In this document: positions 1 through 9,400 of the stretch, piece by piece
Layout: every line of letters begins with the position of its first letter
Numbering within the stretch: the first letter of the stretch is position 1
From: Cephalothrix simula
Taxonomy: Eukaryota > Nemertea > Palaeonemertea > Archinemertea > Cephalotrichidae
Assembly (NCBI GenBank): GCA_035591015.1
Contig: JAXIUW010126670.1
Coordinates: forward strand, 1 to 13,393
Direction: 5' to 3'
DNA: 13,393 nt
Position numbers and translations under genes: made by a program
Notes under the pieces: generated by a model
What the model was told of the DNA's origin: nothing
Seen by the model: the letters and a program-made list of their open reading frames with translations, nothing else
Database searches by the model: none

Positions 1-347
1 TCCGCTAAACAGAAGAGCTGTCGGCGTAGTAATATTATTGATTTTGTGTTATTACACTAGTGGAATATCAAGCTGATGAAGCTGACAATAAACATTGATA
101 AAATATTACACGTATTAAATACAATACAATACTTTGTTTTTATTTCGCTAATGAATATAAAGTACCAATATAAGGTAAATAGGATAGTCTATTATCTCAT
201 ACAATAAAAGAAAATTTGATTTTTATTTTTGATTGATATCTAAATTATTGATATTTACATATGCACACATCAATAATTTGAATATCGATCAAAAGATGTT
301 CCTTGAAATTAAATTCTTTATCATCCCAATCCCTGTATTTGACTTAC
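1..347. other. VWA8 intron sequence, nothing recognised
   Basis: AT-rich sequence downstream of the last VWA8 exon in the window. I looked for the next exon, which should lead into the following P-loop, and did not find one. Only short ATTGATAT-type inverted repeats are visible. Confidence 0.6.
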
Positions 348-454
348 CAGTGCATTTTCATAAAACAAAATGTCGGGTACTTTCATATGATTTTCGGGTT
401 CAATAATTGGTACTTCTGTTTCACCTATTCTTACAACGCCATCTTTTACCTCAC
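348..454 (-). CDS. VWA8: VWA8 exon with MKVPDILFYEN
   Basis: The exon is 107 nt. Its acceptor is TTCAAAG ending at 455 and its donor GTAAGT starts at 347. It encodes CEVKDGVVRIGETEVPI and then MKVPDILFYENAL. The MKVPD(I/V)LFY motif precedes the next AAA+ module in VWA8. It ends in phase 0, and the next exon is expected to the left of the window. Confidence 0.9.
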
Positions 455-3400
455 CTTTGAATTAAAACAAAAGCCATGAATAAATTTTATCAAACCTTTT
501 TGCAAAAACTGGTGCAATAAATCGATTATTTACCCGAAGGACTGAGCGTTAGACCGCTCGGCTAGCACGACTCTACATATGTATATCGAAGTTATAAATC
601 GGGGGATTCAACCCACACGAAACTGTATGTATAATAAAGTGTCTATTACACCTCTGGGTGTATATTTTTCTCGTCTACGAGTGAAATAAAACCCATTCGT
701 GCGATATGGCCATTTTTATGGCACTTTGTCAAATTTAGTATATACATATCACACTCTAAGTAATAGCAATATCGGACATTAAAAATCGATTTAACCCAAA
801 CTCCACTTGTGTATATCGAACTCGTCGGTGCTCGGTCTATATTATCAGGGTCCTTGAAATCAGGGAATATAATTTTGGCCTACAAAAGTCACGGTAAAGT
901 CAGGGAATTTCATAAAAAATGACAAAGTCAGGGAAACGCCAGGGAATTTTTATTCTTCCAGGGTTTATGCAATAAAAATTTGTCGCTTTTCGCATAAAAA
1001 ATCTTTGTGGTTACCACGAAATAATTCCGCCAATGAATTTTTTTCCAAAATTTTGCTAACACGTTTCCCTGAAAAAGGGTCAGAGAATTTCTTGCGAAGA
1101 GCCCTGGAAATCAGGGAAAAGTCAGGGAACAGTAGCCACCCTGATTATACTCGTCTACACTTGTGCGATATAACTGTGGTTTTCATAGAACTTTGACCTG
1201 TTGGGCATTGGGTTTCGTTTATAACTTACATGTAATTGCACGCTCAATTCCTTCAAGCGTGTCAGGTTCGCTAATTGGCTTAATATTGACTTCCTCCATA
1301 GCCTGATCCAATGCTGCTCTTGCTAGGCGAGGTAAAAACCTGAAAAATAAACGAAAAGGAAATTATGTAGTGTTCAAAGGGATCAAAAGCCCCATTGTGT
1401 TCGCGTTTGAATTACTGTCCCTAATGACAACATAGTCCCTTATAACCCCTTCCCTAATGATCCTCATGATACCATTACTGACTGCTAACTAAGTTAGTTA
1501 GGACCAAGGTAGCTAGTACTGGTGGCTGTGCCCCGACGGCGACCTCTGGATTATCTAAAATTGATACAGTTTTGTACATGCCGAGTTACCTTGCAAGGTT
1601 GAAAACTTTTGTAGTCGTGCTAGCCGAGTGGTCTAACGCGCAGTCCTTCGGGTAAATATCTGAAGGACGCGGGTCCGATCCCTGGGCCCGCCGAGTGCTC
1701 TAGGGGTCTCAATCTTCCTTTGTATCAAATATCAATTATATACGAATATGAAAAAGGTTTCTTACCTAGAAAGGCATGCCTTATGGACAGCACCATATAA
1801 ATTTTCTGATGGGTATACTGAAAGCCGCCGCGCGATCCGTAACATCTGTCGGGTTGACAATGATGACGCAACTGAATGGACCTGCAAAGAATAGAATGTT
1901 TTTTTTTAATACCACTAAAATCAGGGGGATATGAAATGGTCGTAGAATTATGTTCCTACCACCACCTGGTGGAGGGTGGTTAATAATTTCCGAAATAGCC
2001 GAAAATCAGCAAATTATTGATATTTTTGGCAAACAAGAAAGTATGAACCTCCATTAACTATAGATCCCTGGAAAGGTCACGCAAAATATGTTGGTGGTTT
2101 CATGACCCTACATTATTGATTTAAACATTTTAGCCACCATTTTTCACCAGCTGGCGGTACGGACATAAAACCACCACCATTTTACTGCATTTTGATTGGC
2201 CTTTCCAGGGATGTAATGTTAATGGAGGTTCATACTTTCCCGTTTGCCACAACTCCAAAAATATCAATAATTTGCTGATTTTCGGCCATTTCTTTAGGAC
2301 ATTTTTAACCACCACCCACCACCAGGTGTTGGTAGGGATATAAAAAAAAGACCGTTTTATACCTCTTTTCGCATTAGGTTTTCGGGGTACCTTAGTTTAT
2401 TGAAGGAGCAGTATTGGCGCGAATTTCAATTTCGCGGGTTGGCTGCCAGTCTAAAATTATAAAACAAGTGAACATCGGGTCCCGCCATCGCTCTCCCTTA
2501 AAATAAACTTCCGTTCTCATACCCCCCGTTGGATATTTCGAACTATTTTAACGGTAGGATAAATCCTCTCGTTCACTGGAGTAGGGGTACCTATACCCCT
2601 AATACGAGAAACCGGCGGGACGGGCCGATTAGCTAACTTTAAGCCATGTCTCATCCAATTTTTCCATCCATTTGTGTAAAGATTTATAAACACTGCGAGC
2701 AAATATATATTACTTTAATCTTAAAATCTTCAAACTTTTAGATATATTTCATTATAAAAATGATTAAAATATAATTATGAATGTAATCACATCAAATCAT
2801 TGGTTTTATCATACAATACAATAATCAGTTGATACGAAATGTGTAATCAATTGATGAGATAGATTTCACATCAATTTTTTTCACTCATTTTTGTTCGCAA
2901 AGAAAACATGGAGTTTGCCAAGCTTATAACAGCTCTAGGTCTGTTATTTATATGCGAAGGTAAGAAATCTAAATTTAAAATAAAATTTTGCAGGGGATTG
3001 AGACAGTCAAATCGTAACTAAAAAGTCACTGTAAACTTTAAAAACCGGCAAAATCAATGATTATGATCATGGCGCCACGTATTGCGCAAAAATCATTAAA
3101 CCAAGTTAGCAGAATAGATATAATTACACGATGTGTAGTGGTATTATAACTTCCTCATCACGTGACCACTTTGGAACTGTAAAAATTAGACCCTGAATAC
3201 AACATTTCCTTATATGGTTAGAAAATAATAGTTTCCTCCGCGTAACTAATTTGCAAACATGTAGATGGCCTTTTCTATTCGACTCGTGTAATAACAAACT
3301 AAAGTCGATTAATTACGTATTGATTTTGTGTCATGATTTTATCACGTGAACGTATCAGCGATGACACTCCCATTAATCAACAAATCAGCGTTCAGCTGTG

Positions 3401-6400
3401 ACCGAATTACTGATCATTTAATAAATATTATTAAACGGTTTGGCGAGTGATTCGATGCAAAATTATCGAAAAAACACTCGCACTTCGTGGTGTTCGTGTT
3501 TTTTTCTCGAATTCCAGATCGAATCACACTACAGACCATATGACGTTATTAATTCAATCCGGCACTGCACTCATGCAGTATAATACTAATTGCTGCCACT
3601 ATAGATGGTATGCAAGCCGGCCATGGACTACTATAGTCGTTAAATCCAGCATCAATTTCACATATATTTAAATACTTTTTAGGTTTACCGTTAAAAGATG
3701 AATCATGGACAGAAAGAGCTGAAGCCATGCTTTCGAAAATTAAAGGCTTAAAAGGTGAAACAAAACCTGGGCTCGGTTTAGAAGTTGATCCTAGTCTTCC
3801 ACTATCACTAGCTGCGCTGTTATCAGTCTCCAAAGAATGGCACACTCTACCGAAAGGCGAACACTACGATGTGTTTGGATTGAACCTGTTTGAAGATGGT
3901 AAATTCCCCGATGCGACACCTATATTTGGCGACAAGGAACTAGTGAATGAGTGGGCGACAGAACATCCTACACCAAACTGCGCTCAGAAGGGATGGGCGT
4001 GGTTCGGCACAATTTCTGAATTCGACTATCTTTTCGTTAATATCGACAAGAGTTCGAAATATTATAGTCATGTCAGGCATATTACAAATAATACTTGGGA
4101 AGACTTCGCTGTAGTCGACAATTTTGATGAATTTTTTAAACGAATGGAAAAATATATCGCAAAATATTCTGAGTGCCATCAGAATACAAATGAAGATGAT
4201 GCAGAAGAAAAATGCGAGCAACTTATTCAGATGCTTTTAAAATAAATAATTTCAAAATGTTGACGATTTAAGAACGATTTGATTCATTTATTCCTGGCTA
4301 TATAGTATCCGCAAATTATTATAAATTACACTGCGTATTGGATAATTGAATATGATGCAATACATGCAATGAAGTTAAATTACATGCAATTTGGCTATAT
4401 TGCATGCAGCGAATCGAGGTTTTCGACTGTTTCGTGCACCATAACAGGGTATATATGGCGCGCGAAATGGTCAAAAACCTCGATTTGTTACATGCAATTT
4501 AGCTAAATAGCATGCAATTTAACTTCATTGCATGCATTGCATCCTATTCAATTATCCAATACAAAAATTTTTCATTTCTGACCCTCATGGCATTTAACTT
4601 CATTGCATGCAATAGATTTATATTGCATGCAATGAGTTTCATTGCATCCAAATGCGATGTATTTTTCTTATTGGTCAAAATAAATCACGTGTCTTATAAT
4701 GAAGGACAGTGAATGGTCAGAAATGAAAATTTTTCTATTGGATAACTGAATAGGATTGAATATAACTTAATTGAGCTAAATTGCATGCAACGAATCGAGG
4801 TTTTCGACCGTTTCGTGTTTCATAGGTACATGTACATTGTACAGCTTTACTACCAGAGATTTTGATGTATTATCTATAATACCACTATGCATATTATCAG
4901 AATTTATAATAAATTATTCAAAGCTCATAAATTAAAATTTCTGAATAAATTAAAGAAACCAAATAAAATATCAATGTCTTAAAGAAAAGCCATCTGAACG
5001 ATGGATAACAACACCACAGCACCGCACTATCCATTCTTATCATTTGTTGATAAGTGGCCAATCATAAAGCCGTATTTTTCAGCCATCTTAGCTTTCACGG
5101 GAATTCTGGGTAATTCAGCAAGCACAATTGTCTTCTTAGCATACAATGATTGGAAATCAGCGGGGATTCACTTCCTGTTCGTTCTTTCAATTTCGGATAA
5201 CTTAAACCTTATCTTCCTAGCTACAATTGGATCTATTTTTCCAAATGTAAACATCTTCACGCTTAATGCATATTCATGCGCAATATTCATGTACTTTTAC
5301 TGGGCAGTATTCGTGCTATCGCAGTGGATTGTCATTTTCTACTCTGCAGAAAGATATTACGTCATAGCGTTCCCTATGCATGCTGTAAGTGTTAATTTGA
5401 TCAGATACCGTAAAATAACAATTATTATTCTAATAACTATAGTTTTAATAACTTGTAGCCCATTTTTAGCGATGTATACTATTCAAATATTCGGTATACC
5501 GCCAAATATAGAGGCAACATGCTATCGTATTAATAGCAATCCATATCTCGCTATTTACATGGCTATATATGAAAAAGTATTCGCTATTACTGTTCCTATT
5601 ACACTTGTAAGTGTTTTTAATTTTTTGCTCGTTTTTAATATATTCAAAGCAAAGATGATGAGCGGAAAAAACGTAAACAAAGATTCTGAACGCGGCCTTA
5701 ATACAGGTCCAATTTTGATCTCCTTGTTATTCATGGTTTGTAATTTGCCATTTGCTATTGTGATCCTGATAGTTGATCTGGTTTTGGGGAAAGATAATCT
5801 TACGCAGGAAGATTTAGCAAGATTGGTGACTCTGTCAAGATTAACCGTTGGGATTAGGACGATAAATAACGCAACAAATTTTATCGTCTACGTCACAAAA
5901 TTTCCATTTTTTGCTCAGATTTTAAAGAAGATATTTTGCTGCAAGAATTGATTTTAAATACAAGGTGGCCACTACTATCATTGTCTGGTTTTAGCTTTCC
6001 TATTAAACTTTTTCCTAATTATTCTGACTCAAAAAAAGAAATTCCGTAACTTTTTCATCATAAATGTATAGAAAATCATTTATCAATTGCACGCGATCCA
6101 ATGAAATTCTAAGCTACGTATTCAAAGCTGAGATTTCCATAGAATAGACTTATTCATAAAAAGAGACAAATTCATCGAACAATAGAGACAACGAAAGTGA
6201 CAAATTCAATTGAAACGAACAAATTCCGCATCTAATTCGACAAAATATTTCATGGTTGGCTTTTGTCCTAAATGGCATTTTAAGGGGCCTTAAGTTACCT
6301 ACCAAAGCCTTTAAGTTCCTTCAGGGAACATAACAAGGAATTCGGGAACTTAAGATTTAGTCGGAACTTAAAGTGAAGTAATATGTTTATGGCATTGCCT

Positions 6401-9400
6401 CAATAGCGCTAGCGCTAATCTATCTATTCGGAACAGTATTTAAGGTTATAGTTGCATGATGAAATGATTCCATAGCAACCAGTTTCCTCACCATTGAATT
6501 GGAACCTAACTGATTTGGAACTTAAGCATTAAGATAATGGTCAAAAACAAGGAGTTTAGGAGACAATTTTATGGAATTCCCTGACTTTTGACCCTTTGCA
6601 TTTTCGTTTTCATATGATTCAAAATGTTTTGCTCAGCAATCACAACTCCCTCTTGCGTTAGACCCTTCAATTTAGTTATTGTACATGCACAACGAAGCGG
6701 TCGGATTGCGAATTTTCACTATTCTCACACAAGATTGAAAATTCTTACAGCAATCTCGCATTAATTTCACGTTTTTCACATTAAAAGCAGACCCAGTGGT
6801 ATTTTGAAAAAGTCTAATGATATTTGCATTCATAAATTTAAAACGGTGCCTTGACTTGAAAAGTGCAGTTAGACTGAGGGTAAAATTTTGCTAAAATGCC
6901 GAGCGAAGCCATTTTGATTCCCAAAGGTATTTCTCCTACCGTCAACAAATCTTATAGCGACAGGTGGAGTCTATACTTTGGGAATCAAAATGGAGCGAAG
7001 CGAGGTAAGAAATTTACTAGTAAGTAATTTCACAGGGAAAATGTGACTGCAATTTACTGTAAGTTACTTGCTTTCACTTATTCAATCATTGATTTTAAAA
7101 ATATCAAGATTTTATTTTCACATTGGTAAAAAAAGCACACAAATTTTCAAAACTTTGCGTACAATTAAACCACTGCACTGCACTGAAATTGAAACATAAT
7201 CAAAGACTTTTATCAATATTTTAAATATTTATGAGCACTGTTTTATCGATTGAAAAATGTGGTATTGTAATTCACAAACCTATAAATTTCATATAATTTT
7301 GTCTTATTTTATATAATTTTGAATTCATCTGGAGTTATATCAAATAACTCACACAAAAGTAGTTCCAAATTAGATAATATAAGGCCCTAGGCTATATCTT
7401 TGATATTAAAGCCATAATATATTGAAAAATATGTAAGAAAAAAAGTAAGAGATTACATGTTTCCATATCCAGATTGAAAATTATGTGTAAATCTAAGTCT
7501 TTTTATTATGGTAAAATTTACATGAATGGGTAATTGCTTTTCGATGCATCAAGTCCCAAGTTGTATCTACGACAATACATAATTTTCTCCGGCTAAGTAT
7601 TTAACGACTGGGGTATAAATAGCTACGTTATAGATGGTGCTGCTATTCACTGCCGGCAGATTCAAACGGCGGGTTTCTGGTAATTTTTAAAACCTTTATT
7701 CATCAATAATCTTGACTTTATATTGTGTAAATCATAGAGCGAGCCATTCATTCTATTCAGCATATACGTTATAGTAAAGGCACATGCCCATACTACTATG
7801 GGCTGAAGGGGCTTTATTACTCTAGTTTACGAGAGTCAATCAGCCCATCGCCGCTATCGACGAGCTGGAGCTGATATTGTTCGAGGAGCCGCTTATAAAG
7901 CGGTAGCGACGACGGCCTGTAATTCATCACAGTAGGGCTTTATTAACGACTTTGACCTACCCTGGTCCCCTGGCCGCCCCTTATAAAGATGTTACTAAAA
8001 ATTAAACATCATTATAGGGGAGTGAATTACGCCAGGGTCAGAGGTAGATTGATTCCAGAGCCCAAAGCCCGATTATTAACTTATAGAACTTGTAACACCG
8101 CCGGGAAAAGCCGAGACCTGTCATTTCACAACACATATTGTATCTTAACTTTTTCGTTTTAGCTCTGTACACAACAAATCGCTGTCCAGTTTCCGCTTCG
8201 TACTGACAACCTTAAATTCACGCCTTTATCAGGCTATTAAATATTTAGCATAGGTTGTAAAAATATTAATCAATGCGTGAATAATTGGATTGGCAATCGT
8301 TTTCAATAAAATCTCAGTGTCAAACGATATACTAGGAAAATATTTTATTTAAGTACATATATTCACAGGAATAGTCACGAAGGATTTATCAGTGTTTTAA
8401 AGGTAAGCTTCTTACATTTTATAGGGATTATTTTTTATGGGTACTGTTGGGTGTTATTGGGAAATCATTGCGCACATAATCGATCCGAATGCCCAACTTA
8501 ATGTTACAAGAACTTGATATAAGTGCATTTTTGGTATGAAGTAATGCCTCCATTCTAAAGTTTTATGTTTATACTACAAAATGGACGAGTGTTTCTTTTA
8601 AAAGTTGCCTTAGGTATATCGTGCTCATGACAGTAAGTGTTGAAGCGACTAGCGAGGACTTCCGGTTTCATGTACTCATGATCATTCCTGCTGACGATTT
8701 CATTCATAAATACGATCATAATAGGAATTTTACCAAATAAGGAAATACTATGGCTATGCATCACGGAGACACCCGTGAATTGAAACCGATTAATTCAGCT
8801 AATGAAACCGAAACCGGATGCGATGTTGTCACAGAGCTAAAACGAAAAACTTGCAATACAATAGGTAATGCGAAATAAGAGGTCTCGATGTTCAGCCCCA
8901 TCCAGGTACACACATCGATGAAAATATTGATATTTTCAGTTATATTCAACATTTTGGATGTGCTTCTTTGAAAATCATAATCTTAATATAACCCGAATTT
9001 ATTACGAGTCGAAAAGACCTTCGTCAACAAAATAGCGCCACTAAGATTACACAAGGACCTAATTTACACGCTAGTGCGTGAACATTGCTGAAAAACTAAA
9101 ACATTCATAAGCTATCTGAAGAACATCTTAATGACCAAGGAAAAAAATCTTTGATATAGATTTGGATTTGTCAGTATTTTTTTACCTTGGCTTTACCAAA
9201 TTGATAGAACTGCGGGAATGATGTTCCCCCCTCTATTATCTCCGTATGTCTATAGATAAACCATCCTGGGACCCGAACCAGCAAAGTGAAGATCGTGTGT
9301 CCAACGCGCTAACCACTATACAAGATCAGCTCGCTGAGTCTAAAGGAATCAATTTGCTTAAATCGGAAATCCGACAAAGTTTGAGCAAGTCTATTTTGAT

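Noticed and set aside
1-60. Next VWA8 exon at the left edge
   Set aside because: The reverse complement offers a weak acceptor but the translation does not match the expected sequence leading into the next AAA+ P-loop.
1614-1700. Functional tRNA-Leu or tRNA-Ser gene
   Set aside because: The A and B boxes are good, but the first seven bases do not pair with the 3' side, and the tail is shared with other copies, so it is a tRNA-derived repeat.
3447-3671. Open frame within the SUKH intron as an alternative 5' exon
   Set aside because: It crosses the hairpin, ends at a stop before the acceptor and has no signal-peptide or domain character.
4335-4562. CRISPR-like array from the repeated ATTGCATGCAAT units
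   Set aside because: Units are inverted arms of a palindrome, not spaced direct repeats, and the DNA is clearly eukaryotic.
8555-8952. Two adjacent minus-strand open frames (69 and 63 codons) as a small gene
   Set aside because: They resemble no known protein, have no composition difference from flanking intron DNA and no supporting splice or start context.
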